From: Rhizobium altiplani
Lineage (GTDB): Bacteria > Pseudomonadota > Alphaproteobacteria > Rhizobiales > Rhizobiaceae
DNA length: 64,000 nt
Assembly: GCF_001542405.1 (NCBI RefSeq)
Contig: NZ_LNCD01000146.1
Span: forward strand, 1-64,000
Direction: 5' to 3'
In this document: positions 1 through 8,388 of the stretch, piece by piece
How the letters are laid out: every line of letters starts with the position of its first letter
Position numbering within the stretch: the stretch's first letter is position 1
Position numbers and translations under genes: made by a program
Notes under the pieces: model-generated
Databases searched by the model: none
Told to the model about the DNA's origin: nothing
What the model saw: only the letters and a program-made list of their open reading frames with translations

Positions 1-842
1 GTGATGAAACTTGAAACCGCAAGCGCCTTGTCATCCTGAGACACGAAGATCGTGAATTTCGGCGTCGGCGTGCCCATCTCCGCGAACTGCTTGGCAAAGA
101 CCTGAATATCGATATCCGGGGACGCGAGAATGACGTTGTGAATCTTGCTGTTCACGTGTCCGTCGCGGATACCCATCTGCCGCAGGGATTCCATCGTCAG
201 CCAGGTGCCCATTGAATGAGCGAGGATTGTGATGTCCTTGACGTCGGGGTCGGCGGCTAGCGTCCGCAGCGCCTGCTCGAGCGCCGTGCGTGAATAGTTG
301 GTGCTCTCCTTGTCGTATTCATAGGCGGTAAGCTGCGCGCGTGACGGCCACGTGAAGAGGATAGGGGTCGCCTGCATCCCGGAATCGTGGACGATCTGGG
401 CCAGACGGAAGACGGAATCCTCGTACTTGTTGTTGAAGCCGTGGACAAAGACCAGCGCATGCCCGCCCTGGATGTTCTGGTGGAACCAGGCGCGCCCCTC
501 TGGAACGGTGTCGATCTCCTTGACGCTGGTCACCGCAAAATCGGTTGCGGGATTGGGCGGTAGACGCTTCGGCCATTGGACTGTGCCTGAGGCCCGTTTC
601 GGCGGAATGGAGACGTCAACCGCCGTCAGGTAGGGCTTTGGGCTGCGTTCGCCGGTGAAGAGCGTCGCCGGGTCGCCGGAAGGTTCGCGCGTGGTTGCGA
701 CCAGCATGCTGACCTTTGAGGTATTCTGCGTTGCCGCCGATAGCGCAACAGGGGCCATGACTCCGCTTGGATGACCGCAGCTGGCAAGAACTGCCGCGAC
801 GAGCAAAGGTGCAAGTGTCCGAACAGTACGGGCAGCAATCAC
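1..842 (-). CDS. Alpha/beta hydrolase of the DUF900 family, putative lipoprotein (3' end outside window)
   Basis: The minus-strand frame stays open from a GTG at 842 to the window edge, so at least 280 codons are present and the C-terminus is missing. The N-terminus is a short hydrophobic stretch ending in a lipobox-like LASC (about residues 16-19), which suggests export and lipidation. The middle reads FVHGFNNKYEDS, and further on there is AHSMG, the nucleophile elbow of an alpha/beta hydrolase (Ser near residue 209). This pattern belongs to the DUF900 hydrolases, whose substrates are mostly unknown. The GTG start is chosen because GAGGGA lies just upstream and because it gives the signal sequence directly; the ATG at 858 is out of frame. 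Confidence 0.8.
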   Translation of the reverse strand, partial: MIAARTVRTLAPLLVAAVLASCGHPSGVMAPVALSAATQNTSKVSMLVATTREPSGDPATLFTGERSPKPYLTAVDVSIPPKRASGTVQWPKRLPPNPATDFAVTSVKEIDTVPEGRAWFHQNIQGGHALVFVHGFNNKYEDSVFRLAQIVHDSGMQATPILFTWPSRAQLTAYEYDKESTNYSRTALEQALRTLAADPDVKDITILAHSMGTWLTMESLRQMGIRDGHVNSKIHNVILASPDIDIQVFAKQFAEMGTPTPKFTIFVSQDDKALAVSSFI

Positions 843-1014
843 GTTCCGGTTCCCTCATTGAAACGCAAGCACCTTGCGGTGGCCGGGCTCTGGTAAAGTA
901 CTCTCACAGAAACGACGCGGATGTTACATGCAATTTGCGCTCCATGCCCTCCGTGCCGGACGAACGATCTACAGCAAGCTCAATTCGGGTCTGAAGCCGT
1001 CTATCCATCTCGAG

Positions 1015-1569
1015 CTACGCCTTCGGCTTCCGCAGCTTCACTGCCACACAATGCTTGTTTTCGGCATCCCAAACGCTGTCGGTCCTGCAGACTGGCTGCT
1101 TGGGCGAGCAGGACTTTCCCGCCAAGGTGGATTTCAAGCTGCGAGTGCACAGGCACCTCCCTTTTTCCCAGCCCCAGTTTTCGGGACAACTGACGCAGCG
1201 CTTTGTCTTCGGATCAACGAACCGGCCGGCCCCACAGGAACAGGTCGAGCGCTTGGCATCCCACGACGCGCCCGCGGCGCACGCGACGCAAGTTTTCCTT
1301 CTCGAATCCCAGTTTTTCCCCTCCGGGCAAGTTCCACTCGCATTGACCGCATTGCCGGGAGCCTGCGCCGAAGGGAGCTTTTGTGGCTCGATCGCCTGCT
1401 GGCCTGGACAAGTGAGCTTCTGATCGCACTGCAGTGTGCAGCCGACAACCCCGCGAGACCGGTTGACCGGCGTGTCTGGATATTCAAAGGGACAGGGCAT
1501 CTGCTGCGCGCCTGCTGTCCATCCGAACAGCAAGATCAAACCGAAGAGAAGAAGACGACATCCCAACAT
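1015..1569 (-). CDS. Small cysteine-rich secreted protein of unknown function
   Basis: A 184-residue protein with an apparent Sec signal peptide (hydrophobic residues 5-17, then AGA-QQ). The mature part contains about 18 cysteines in repeating short units such as CPEGKNWDSRRKTCVAC, ASWDAKRSTCSCG and CPENWGWEKGRCLC, each pairing an aromatic residue with closely spaced cysteines. It resembles tandem disulfide-rich microdomains in the periplasm or outside the cell. I do not recognise the family. A 284-codon frame lies on the opposite strand, but it has no signal or domain and reads as the antisense shadow. The neighbouring lipoprotein lies downstream on the same strand, separated by about 170 bases. 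Function is unknown. Confidence 0.7.
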   Translation of the reverse strand: MLGCRLLLFGLILLFGWTAGAQQMPCPFEYPDTPVNRSRGVVGCTLQCDQKLTCPGQQAIEPQKLPSAQAPGNAVNASGTCPEGKNWDSRRKTCVACAAGASWDAKRSTCSCGAGRFVDPKTKRCVSCPENWGWEKGRCLCTRSLKSTLAGKSCSPKQPVCRTDSVWDAENKHCVAVKLRKPKA

Positions 1570-1845
1570 TTCAGAACACTAGGCCCCGACATATCATCTG
1601 TCCAGCTTGTCACAGGCGCGACCCTGGACCTGCGCACGGGAGTTCGCTTGACCAGCAGCTGGGAGCGGATCCAATGGCCCGGCGTATCGATCAGACCTCA
1701 TTTCCGTGCAGGAGCCGGAACCCGGTGACGTCGATTTCGACGCCGCGCTCCTCCTGCAGGGCCCTTTCCCGACATCGCCGGGTTCACCTTGCGATATCCA
1801 TTTTATGGATGACAGGCGCGTGCTTCTCTGCGAGAAGAAGGCAAT
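1570..1845. other. Intergenic region upstream of the TPP riboswitch
   Basis: No convincing gene is seen. The stretch holds the upstream regions of the divergent cysteine-rich protein gene (minus) and the thi operon (plus). I could not assign a clear -35/-10 pair. Confidence 0.5.
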
Positions 1846-1926
1846 GAGAGACAGGGGCGCCCTCGAAAGATGGGCTGAGAAGTACCCTTTGAACCTGAAC
1901 CGGATAATGCTGGCGGAGGGAGTCGC
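1846..1926 (+). promoter_or_regulatory. TPP riboswitch (THI element)
   Basis: The conserved core blocks of the thiamine pyrophosphate aptamer are present in order: GGGGCGCC, then CTGAGA at about 1875-1880, ACCC, TTGAACCTGA, CCGGATAATGCTGGCG and GAGGGA at about 1916-1921. The element ends about 60 bases before the thiM start codon. By family knowledge it switches off expression when TPP is bound. No strong terminator is visible between the aptamer and thiM, so control by blocking translation initiation is likely, as is common in Gram-negative bacteria (inference). Confidence 0.95.
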
Positions 1927-1987
1927 TCGGGACGTTTCGCCTCCTGCGTCAGTCCCCGCGCCTTTCTCCCCGATCGAAAGGCGCACC

Positions 1988-2791
1988 ATGCAAGATCAGA
2001 CCTTACCGGGAATACTGCTGAGCGAATTGCGCGCGCAACCGCCGCTCGTCCACTGCATCACCAACTTCGTAGCCATGAACATCGCAGCCAATGTGCTTCT
2101 GGCCGCCGGTGCGTCTCCCGCCATGGTGCACGCGGAAGAAGAGGCTGGCGAGTTCGCGGCGATCGCAGGCGCACTGACAATCAACATCGGCACATTGTCG
2201 TCATCCTGGTTGCGCGGCATGGAGGCGGCAGCCCTCGCTGCCAGCCAGTCCGGCAAGCCATGGGTTCTCGATCCGGTTGCCCATTATGCCACCTTATTCC
2301 GCCGGGCGGCCGTCGATCGGCTTCTGGAACTCGGTCCGACGGTCATCCGCGGCAACGCCTCCGAGATCATTGCCCTTGCCGGTGGCGAAAGCCGGGGCCA
2401 GGGGGTGGACAGTCGTGACGAGGTCGAACAGGCCGAGGAATCCGCCCGGCTGCTTGCGAGGACACATGGTGCGACGGTCGCGGTAACTGGCGTCGTCGAT
2501 TTCGTCACCGACGGTGAACGAACGGCCCGAATTGAAGGCGGGTCGCCACTGATGCCGCAGGTGACCGCGCTTGGTTGCTCGCTGACCTGCCTCGTCGGAG
2601 CATTCACGGCGATCCGGCCTGCCGCGCCGTTCGAGGCAACGGTTGCAGCGCTTGCAACCTTTGCTGTTGCCGGCGAGATGGCAGCCAGCAGGGCTGATGG
2701 CCCGGGTTCGTTTTCTCCGGCGTTTCTCGATGCGCTTGCAGCGCTTGACGCCCCGCTCCTCGATCGCCATGCGAGGGTGCGTTCCGCATGA
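1988..2791 (+). CDS. thiM: Hydroxyethylthiazole kinase
   Basis: A 267-residue enzyme that phosphorylates 4-methyl-5-(2-hydroxyethyl)thiazole with ATP, feeding the salvage branch of thiamine synthesis in the cytoplasm. The N-terminus contains VHCITNFVAMNIAANVLLAAGASPAM, the thiazole-binding region of ThiM, and later PWVLDPVA and VTGVVDFVTDG typical of the ribokinase-like fold; TALGCSLT near residue 200 is the anion-hole and catalytic Cys region. The frame is open further upstream to 1706, but that part covers the TPP riboswitch, so the ATG at 1988 is chosen. It overlaps thiE by ATGA. Confidence 0.93.
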   Translation: MQDQTLPGILLSELRAQPPLVHCITNFVAMNIAANVLLAAGASPAMVHAEEEAGEFAAIAGALTINIGTLSSSWLRGMEAAALAASQSGKPWVLDPVAHYATLFRRAAVDRLLELGPTVIRGNASEIIALAGGESRGQGVDSRDEVEQAEESARLLARTHGATVAVTGVVDFVTDGERTARIEGGSPLMPQVTALGCSLTCLVGAFTAIRPAAPFEATVAALATFAVAGEMAASRADGPGSFSPAFLDALAALDAPLLDRHARVRSA

Positions 2792-3423
2792 GGACCATCG
2801 ACCTTTCACTTTACCTCGTCCTCGATCCCGATCTTTGTGCCGGCATCGGCATGGTGGAGACCGCCCGGGCGGCTGTTGCTGGCGGAGCGAGCGTTGTCCA
2901 GCTGCGCGACAAGCATGCCGATACAGCCCTGATGATTAAAACCGGTCGGGCGCTCAAGGCGGCTTTGTCTGGCACCGGTGCATTGCTCGTCGTCAACGAT
3001 GACGTGGAGGCTGCTGTCGCAATTGGTGCCGACGCCCTGCACATCGGACAAGAAGACATGGATGCGCCAACTGCCCGCGCGCGGATTGGTGACGCTATGA
3101 TCCTTGGGCTGTCCGTTGAGACCGAGGCGCTGGCCGGGCGGGTCGATCCGGCAATCGTCGACTACGCGGGTATCGGCCCGGTGTTTGCGACATCGACGAA
3201 GGCGGATCACAAGGAGCCGATCGGCTTCGATGGCCTTGCTCGCCTCGTGCGCGCCTGCCCCGTTCCGGCAGTCGCGATCGGCGGGCTGAAAGCGGCTCAT
3301 GTCGGGAATGTCTTTGCGGCTGGCGCTGACGGTCTTGCCGTCGTCTCTGCGATCTGCGGCACACATGACCCTGAGGCAGCAGCTCGCGAGATCTTTGAAC
3401 ACATCAGAAGGGTTCCCCGATGA
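2788..3423 (+). CDS. thiE: Thiamine-phosphate synthase
   Basis: A 211-residue TIM-barrel enzyme that joins hydroxymethylpyrimidine pyrophosphate and thiazole phosphate into thiamine phosphate. Recognisable blocks are VVQLRDKHAD (pyrophosphate-binding QLRDK), LLVVNDDVEAA, ADALHIGQEDM and a PVFATSTKADH loop, followed by AIGGL and GADGLAVVSAI at the C-terminal phosphate site. Length is normal for ThiE. Start and stop overlap thiM and thiD by four bases each (ATGA), so translation is probably coupled along the operon, under the upstream TPP riboswitch. Confidence 0.94.
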   Translation: MRTIDLSLYLVLDPDLCAGIGMVETARAAVAGGASVVQLRDKHADTALMIKTGRALKAALSGTGALLVVNDDVEAAVAIGADALHIGQEDMDAPTARARIGDAMILGLSVETEALAGRVDPAIVDYAGIGPVFATSTKADHKEPIGFDGLARLVRACPVPAVAIGGLKAAHVGNVFAAGADGLAVVSAICGTHDPEAAAREIFEHIRRVPR

Positions 3424-4241
3424 TCCGAAACGTTCTCTCCATTGCCGGGTCCGATCCTTCTGGCGGCGCGGGTATCCAGGCGGACCTGAAGGCTTTCTCT
3501 GCCCGCGGCGTCTACGGCATGGCGGTGCTGACCGCGCTGACGGCGCAAAACACACAGGGCGTTTGCGGTGTTCATCTGGTTCCGGCTGCCTTCGTCGCCG
3601 ACCAGATCAAGGCAGTGTTCGCCGATGTCCGGGTTGATGCAATCAAGATCGGCATGATTGCCAATGCCGAAATCGCCGACGCTGTCGCCGATGCGCTCGA
3701 ACCCCACAAGGGCATTCCGATCGTTCTTGATCCGGTCATGGTCGCCAAGGGCGGGGCGAGCCTCCTCGATCTGTCTGCGGTCGAAGTCCTCACCCGGCGG
3801 CTGCTGCCGCTCGCGACGCTGCTTACTCCCAATCTTCCGGAAGCGGCAGCACTCCTGCATGGACCGACGGCCGATAGCCGCACGGACATGGCTGAGCAGG
3901 CGCAAAGCCTGCGTGCTCTTGGCCCGGAGGCGGTGCTGGTCAAGGGCGGTCATCTGCCAAGCCAGGAGAGCCCGGATGTCCTGGCGACAGCCGCGGGGTT
4001 GAGCTGGTTCGAGGCGCTCCGGGTACCGACTTCGAACACGCATGGCACCGGCTGCACGCTATCGAGCGCGCTTGCCGCTGAGCTCGCGAAGGGGGCGACG
4101 CTGCCCGAGGCAGTGGCGGAGGCGAAAAGCTACCTCGCCCGTGCCGTCGCGCACGCAGATACGCTGACTGTCGGTTCCGGGCACGGGCCGGTTCAGCATT
4201 TTCATGAGTTTTGGACGTTGAGAGAAGGACATTCGAGATGA
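3420..4241 (+). CDS. thiD: Hydroxymethylpyrimidine kinase / phosphomethylpyrimidine kinase
   Basis: A 273-residue ribokinase-family enzyme that phosphorylates HMP twice to HMP pyrophosphate, the substrate of ThiE. It starts with the signature NVLSIAGSDPSGGAGIQADLK and later has AIKIGMIAN, VLDPVMVAKGG, LTPNLPEAA and the catalytic loop THGTGCTLSSALAA near the C-terminus. With thiM and thiE it forms a salvage set (HMP plus thiazole), not the de novo thiC/thiG route, which is not in this window. It overlaps the next gene by ATGA. Confidence 0.95.
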   Translation: MIRNVLSIAGSDPSGGAGIQADLKAFSARGVYGMAVLTALTAQNTQGVCGVHLVPAAFVADQIKAVFADVRVDAIKIGMIANAEIADAVADALEPHKGIPIVLDPVMVAKGGASLLDLSAVEVLTRRLLPLATLLTPNLPEAAALLHGPTADSRTDMAEQAQSLRALGPEAVLVKGGHLPSQESPDVLATAAGLSWFEALRVPTSNTHGTGCTLSSALAAELAKGATLPEAVAEAKSYLARAVAHADTLTVGSGHGPVQHFHEFWTLREGHSR

Positions 4242-5002
4242 CATTGGCAATCAGCGAACAGACCGTCATCATCACCGGGGCCGGCCGTGGCCTGGGCGCC
4301 GCCATCGCTGCCGCCTTTGCCCGCGAAGGTGCGAAGGTCGCAATCAACTTCCGCAACAGCCGCGTCGAGGCCGAGGCGCTTGCCACGTCGTTGGGTGATC
4401 GTGCCCGGGCCTTCCAGGCAGATGTCCGCGACAGCGAGGCCGTCGAGCGCATGGTGGCCGAGGTCAAGGATACACTCGGTGCGCCGACGACAGTCGTGCA
4501 CAACGCCTTGACCGACTTCAGCTTCAACGGAGACGCCCGATCGAAGCTCGACCAATTGACCTGGGGTGAAATGACACCCAGCTCGATACCGCCGTGAAGG
4601 GAGCGCTGAACCTGATCCAGGCCGCCCGCCCGGTCATGGCCACTGCCGGTTTTGGGCGGATCATCACGATCGGCACCAATCTCTTCCAGAACCCGGTGGT
4701 GCCCTACCATGACTATACGGCTGCCAAGGCTGCGCTTCTGTCCTTGACCCGAACGGCGGCCGCCGAGCTCGGCCCATCAGGCATTACCGTCAACATGGTC
4801 TCGGGCGGGCTGCTGCGCGCCACTGAAGCGAGCAGCGCCACACCGGATGCGGTCTTCGATCTGATTGCGGCAAACACGCCCCTCCCGGCAAGTGACGACG
4901 CCGGACGAAATGGCTGACGCGGTCCTGTTTTTCGCAAGCCCCTGGGCACGCGCCGTTACCGGGCAGAACCTCATCGTCGATGGCGGACTCGTTTTCGGCT
5001 GA
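4238..5002 (+). pseudogene. Short-chain dehydrogenase/reductase with two compensating frameshifts
   Basis: Read as one 255-codon frame this would be a FabG-like SDR: TVIITGAGRGLGAA (cofactor motif) near the N-terminus, YHDYTAAKAAL with the catalytic Tyr and Lys, and TPDEMADAVLFF...VTGQNLIVDGG at the end. The frame is broken twice. One base appears lost near 4571-4573 (W-G-E-M, then D-T-Q-L-D-T-A in another frame), and one base appears gained in the CCC run near 4884-4886, which restores the first frame so that TPLRQVTTPDEM can be read. In the sequence as given, translation stops at 4597. The start overlaps thiD by ATGA, so it is the fourth gene of the thi operon. Sequencing error or a young pseudogene are both possible. 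Confidence 0.75.
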
Positions 5003-5015
5003 GGCACAGCCCTCC

Positions 5016-5864
5016 TCAGGACTTGACCGCACCCGCGGTCAAGCCGGCGATGATGTGCTTCTGCGCCAGGAAGAAGACGATGATGGTTGGCATGATTGTC
5101 AGCGTGATGAAAGCGAGCACCAGCTGCCAGGCAGTGCCGAACTCGCCGCGATAAACCATGATGCCGAGCGGCCAGGGATACATCGTCTCCGAATTCAGCA
5201 TGATCAGCGGCAGGATGTAGCTGTTCCAGCTGCCGACAAAGGAGATGATGCTGACCGTTGCGATGATCGGCCGCGAGAGCGGCAGCGAGATGTGCCAGAA
5301 AAAACGGATGTAGCCACAGCCGTCGACAATGGCAGCCTGGAATAATTCTTCCGGAAGGTTGCGAAAATAGTTCCTGAACAAGAGAATGCTCATGCCGAGG
5401 CCAAAGGCGACCTGCGGCAGGACAACACCCCAGTAGGAATTCAACAGGCCCAGGTCCCGGATCCGGATGAACAAGGGAAGGATGGCGGTCGCAGCCGGAA
5501 ACATCAGGCCGATCAGGAAGTAGTTGAGAAGGAAGCCGGCGCCGAAGAACTTTACATGCGCGAAGGTGAAGGCAGCCATGGCGGAAACCGAGACCGTCAG
5601 GCAGACAGTCAATGTGGCGATGATCAGCGAATTCATCATCTGCCGCCAGTAGCGGTCTCCGAAGAGAATGTCGGTATAGTTCTCCGGATGCCATGCGGCA
5701 GGCAGCCCGAAGGGATTGGTTCTGAGGTCGCCGAGGTCCTTGAAGCCGCCAAGTGCCGTCGTCATCAGGGGAACCAGCACGATCGCCGCGATGAGCGTCA
5801 GCGAGACATAGAGATAGATCTTCGTGCCGGTCGCGGTCCGGGCAGATGAGGCCATGTCAGTCAT
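5016..5864 (-). CDS. Carbohydrate ABC transporter permease, MalG-like (CUT1)
   Basis: A 282-residue inner-membrane protein with six predicted hydrophobic segments, the first at about residues 16-36. The EAA-type loop that contacts the ATPase reads EELFQAAIVDGCGYIRFFWHISLPL near residue 190, and the C-terminus ends AGLTAGAVKS, typical of MalG-type permeases. Its start overlaps the stop of the partner permease by eight bases. With the binding protein at 6863-8173 it makes an importer for an unknown sugar or oligosaccharide. No ATPase gene is present in this operon. Confidence 0.92.
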   Translation of the reverse strand: MTDMASSARTATGTKIYLYVSLTLIAAIVLVPLMTTALGGFKDLGDLRTNPFGLPAAWHPENYTDILFGDRYWRQMMNSLIIATLTVCLTVSVSAMAAFTFAHVKFFGAGFLLNYFLIGLMFPAATAILPLFIRIRDLGLLNSYWGVVLPQVAFGLGMSILLFRNYFRNLPEELFQAAIVDGCGYIRFFWHISLPLSRPIIATVSIISFVGSWNSYILPLIMLNSETMYPWPLGIMVYRGEFGTAWQLVLAFITLTIMPTIIVFFLAQKHIIAGLTAGAVKS

Positions 5865-6795
5865 TGCGCATGAATATCCGTTTGTAGCCGAAGGCCAGCG
5901 TCACGCAGATGACGAACAGGACGACGCCGACGGCGCTGCCGAGGCCGACCTGCATGCGCGTGACGCCGAAGTTGAACAGGAAGGTGACCATGGTCTGCGT
6001 CGCATTGAACGGCCCGCCACCGGTCAGCGGCATGATGAGGTCGAAGAGCTGCAGCGAGCCGACGACGGCGAAGAAGACGGAGAGGCGGACCGTCGAACCG
6101 AGAAGCGGCAGCGTGATGTAGCGGAACCGCTGCCAGCCGCTGGCGCCATCGATTTCGGCAGCCTCCAGCACGCTCTTGTCGAGCGACTGCAGCCCGGCGA
6201 TGAACAGCATCATGTGGAAGCCGAAATATTTCCAGACGACGACGGCCAGCACTGCATAGATTGCCAGGTCCTTGTCCGCCAGAACATAGGGTGTCTCGAC
6301 GCCAATGAGGTGGGCAGCCGAGGCAAACAGGCCATAGTCGCCGTCATAGACGAAGCGCCAGATGAGGCCTGCCGCCACTTCGGCGAGGACATAGGGCAGA
6401 AAGAAGATCAAGCGGAAGAGGACCACACCGGCGATGCGGTGCGCCAGCATCATCGCCAGCCAGATCGCGAGCGGAATTTGAACCAGAATGGAAACAACGA
6501 TGATCAGGGCATTGTTTTTCAACGCTGTTATGAAGGCGCTATTCTTGAACAGGACCTCGAAATTCCGCATCCCGACAAACTGTGTCGGCAGACCGTAGCC
6601 ATCCCACTTGTAGAGACTGTACCAGGCCGCCTCGCCCATCGGCAGGATGACGAAGATCGTGAACAGCAGCAGTGCCGGCGGCAGAAACAGAAGCAGGACA
6701 GGCAGGCGCCGCGCCAGGCTGGGATCCTTGCTGCGCGCCGACGATCTTAGAGTCGGGCGCGGACGGATGACGCTCGTCGCGCTGATGGTGGTCAT
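5857..6795 (-). CDS. Carbohydrate ABC transporter permease, MalF-like (CUT1)
   Basis: A 312-residue membrane protein with a positively charged N-terminal tail, a first membrane segment at about residues 31-53 and five further segments. The EAA loop is SVLEAAEIDGASGWQRFRYITLPLL near residue 215, and GGGPFNATQTM follows, as usual for MalF-type subunits. It lies between the solute-binding protein gene (67 bases upstream) and the second permease (overlapping downstream), giving the order binding protein, MalF, MalG on the minus strand. Confidence 0.92.
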   Translation of the reverse strand: MTTISATSVIRPRPTLRSSARSKDPSLARRLPVLLLFLPPALLLFTIFVILPMGEAAWYSLYKWDGYGLPTQFVGMRNFEVLFKNSAFITALKNNALIIVVSILVQIPLAIWLAMMLAHRIAGVVLFRLIFFLPYVLAEVAAGLIWRFVYDGDYGLFASAAHLIGVETPYVLADKDLAIYAVLAVVVWKYFGFHMMLFIAGLQSLDKSVLEAAEIDGASGWQRFRYITLPLLGSTVRLSVFFAVVGSLQLFDLIMPLTGGGPFNATQTMVTFLFNFGVTRMQVGLGSAVGVVLFVICVTLAFGYKRIFMRND

Positions 6796-6862
6796 TAAAG
6801 CCGATCCTCCTCATTCAGATCGAGGGCGGCGCGGATGCTTCTCCGCGCCGCGACAGTCTTGA

Positions 6863-8173
6863 TCAGAGCTGATCCTGCTCGAAGGCTTCCTGGATCTGCT
6901 GCGCTCCATCGGCAGGGCTCATCTGCCCGGAGACGATGGCAACGGAGACATCGTTGACGACACGGCCGACCGACGGGCCGAGATCCTGATCGAAGAAGTT
7001 CTGATGCCAGGTCGAGTGCGCCAACTGTTCGGCAGACTGATGCAACAGAGGATTGGTCACACCGTCCTCGGCACCGACAGCGACCGGGATGAGCATGCCG
7101 GCCTTGGCCATCTCGCGCTCGTTTTCGGCGTTCGTCAGATAGGCGAGGAAGTCGAGCGTTTCAGGCGGCGCCTTCTTCGTCACGGCCCAGCCGTTCAATC
7201 CACCAAGCGTGTCGGTGACCGCGCCTGCGCCGCCCGTCACGGCCGGAAACGCAAAGCGGCCGATATTGTCCGGATCGAGTCCCTTGCCGTCACCAGCATT
7301 CGTGCGCTGGTTGGCCGCGGTGTTTTCAAACGCCAGGATCATTGCTGCCTTGCCATCGCCGAAGACGCCAAGCGTCTGCGGCCAGGTGGCGCCGAGATAG
7401 CCGGGCTGGAACGGCTCCAGTTTGCCGAGTTCGGCAAGCTGCTCGCCGGCCTTAATGATCGCCGGATCGTTGAAACCTTCCCCTTCACCGGTCTTGGCCG
7501 CGTCGAAGACCTTCTGGCCACCGTTGCGCATCACCAGATAGCTCCAGTAGAAATGCAGAGGCCATTTCTCGCCACCGCCGCCCGCAATCGGGACGATGCC
7601 GGCATCCTTGATCTTCTTCACGGCATTGAGATAGTCATCCCAGGACTTGATGCTGGCGGCATCGACACCGGCCTTGGCGAAAAGGGCCTTGTTGTAGAAG
7701 AAGGAGACGGTGCCCATCTTGAAAGGCACGGCGCCGATCTTGCCGTCGTAGGACAGGCCCTTGATCGCGGCCGGGTTGTAGCTCTTCACCCAGGCGCCGT
7801 CCTTTGCGTTCATCGCCGACGTCAAGTCCATGAGCGTTCCGGTCGCCAGCTGCTGCTTCAGCACGCCGCCGCCCCAGCTGTAGAAGAAATCCGGCGCATC
7901 GCTCGACTGCAACAGGGTCGGAAGCTTGGCCTTGAAAGCCTCGTTTTCCAGGAACTGCATTTCGATTTTCACGCCGGGATGTTCGGCCTGGTATTTGTCT
8001 GCAATCTTGCGCCAGATCGCGACATAGTTCGGATCGAGCTCAAGGTGCAGCCACTTGACGGTGGTGTCTGCCGCGGCACTTCCCGCAGCGATCAGGAGCG
8101 CCAGCCCCGTGGCCGCCGAGCGGGCGATGAAACGGCTGCGAAGCAAGGCTTTCGCCTTCATATGGTCAAACAT
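6863..8173 (-). CDS. Sugar ABC transporter substrate-binding protein (family 1)
   Basis: A 436-residue periplasmic binding protein. The N-terminus has a basic region and a hydrophobic segment (ATGLALLIAAGSAAA, ending AAADTTV), consistent with Sec or Tat export. The mature protein has the family 1 hallmarks LDPNYVAIWRKIADKYQAEHPGVKIEM and DAPDFFYSWGGG. The ATG at 8173 is chosen over one 24 bases upstream because GGAGGAG sits just before it. It heads a three-gene transporter operon divergent from a ROK repressor; the sequence does not reveal the substrate. Confidence 0.92.
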   Translation of the reverse strand: MFDHMKAKALLRSRFIARSAATGLALLIAAGSAAADTTVKWLHLELDPNYVAIWRKIADKYQAEHPGVKIEMQFLENEAFKAKLPTLLQSSDAPDFFYSWGGGVLKQQLATGTLMDLTSAMNAKDGAWVKSYNPAAIKGLSYDGKIGAVPFKMGTVSFFYNKALFAKAGVDAASIKSWDDYLNAVKKIKDAGIVPIAGGGGEKWPLHFYWSYLVMRNGGQKVFDAAKTGEGEGFNDPAIIKAGEQLAELGKLEPFQPGYLGATWPQTLGVFGDGKAAMILAFENTAANQRTNAGDGKGLDPDNIGRFAFPAVTGGAGAVTDTLGGLNGWAVTKKAPPETLDFLAYLTNAENEREMAKAGMLIPVAVGAEDGVTNPLLHQSAEQLAHSTWHQNFFDQDLGPSVGRVVNDVSVAIVSGQMSPADGAQQIQEAFEQDQL

Positions 8174-8222
8174 GATTTTCTCCTCCAGCAAGGGCAAAAA
8201 TCGTCCTCTTCAATTTTTCCCT

Positions 8223-8236
8223 TATGCGGATTAAAT
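8223..8236. promoter_or_regulatory. Putative ROK operator copy 1
   Basis: TATGCGGATTAAAT lies about 50 bases upstream of the transporter operon start. Its reverse complement recurs with one mismatch at 8319-8332, in front of the ROK gene. This suggests one regulator binding both divergent promoters. Confidence 0.5.
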
Positions 8237-8292
8237 CATCGGGAGGTTTTGGCGAATGTCAACTCCCCTCGTTGAAATCGGGCAGATTTGCC

Positions 8293-8332
8293 TTGACAGA
8301 CGGGGATGCTGGCGCGCTATTTAATTCGCATA
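8293..8332 (+). promoter_or_regulatory. Putative promoter and operator copy 2 of the ROK gene
   Basis: TTGACA at 8293-8298 is followed after about 17-19 bases by an AT-rich TATTTAAT that could serve as -10. The element ATTTAATTCGCATA (8319-8332) overlaps this -10 and is the inverted copy of the element at 8223-8236. Binding there would block the promoter, which fits autorepression. Confidence 0.5.
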
Positions 8333-8388
8333 CCGTTGAAAATATGAGCGCCGCACGCCGCGGTAACATCGAAGAGCCTGGCCGACTG

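Noticed and set aside
874..1728. 284-codon plus-strand frame opposite the cysteine-rich protein
   Set aside because: No signal peptide, domain or ribosome site. The minus-strand frame has a signal peptide and ordered cysteine pattern.
4570..4600. Programmed ribosomal frameshifting in the SDR
   Set aside because: No slippery heptamer or downstream stem is evident, and a second, opposite shift would be needed 310 bases later. Indels or errors are simpler.
7004..8275. 423-codon plus-strand frame over the first binding-protein gene
   Set aside because: Antisense shadow; it also ends inside the divergent promoter region.
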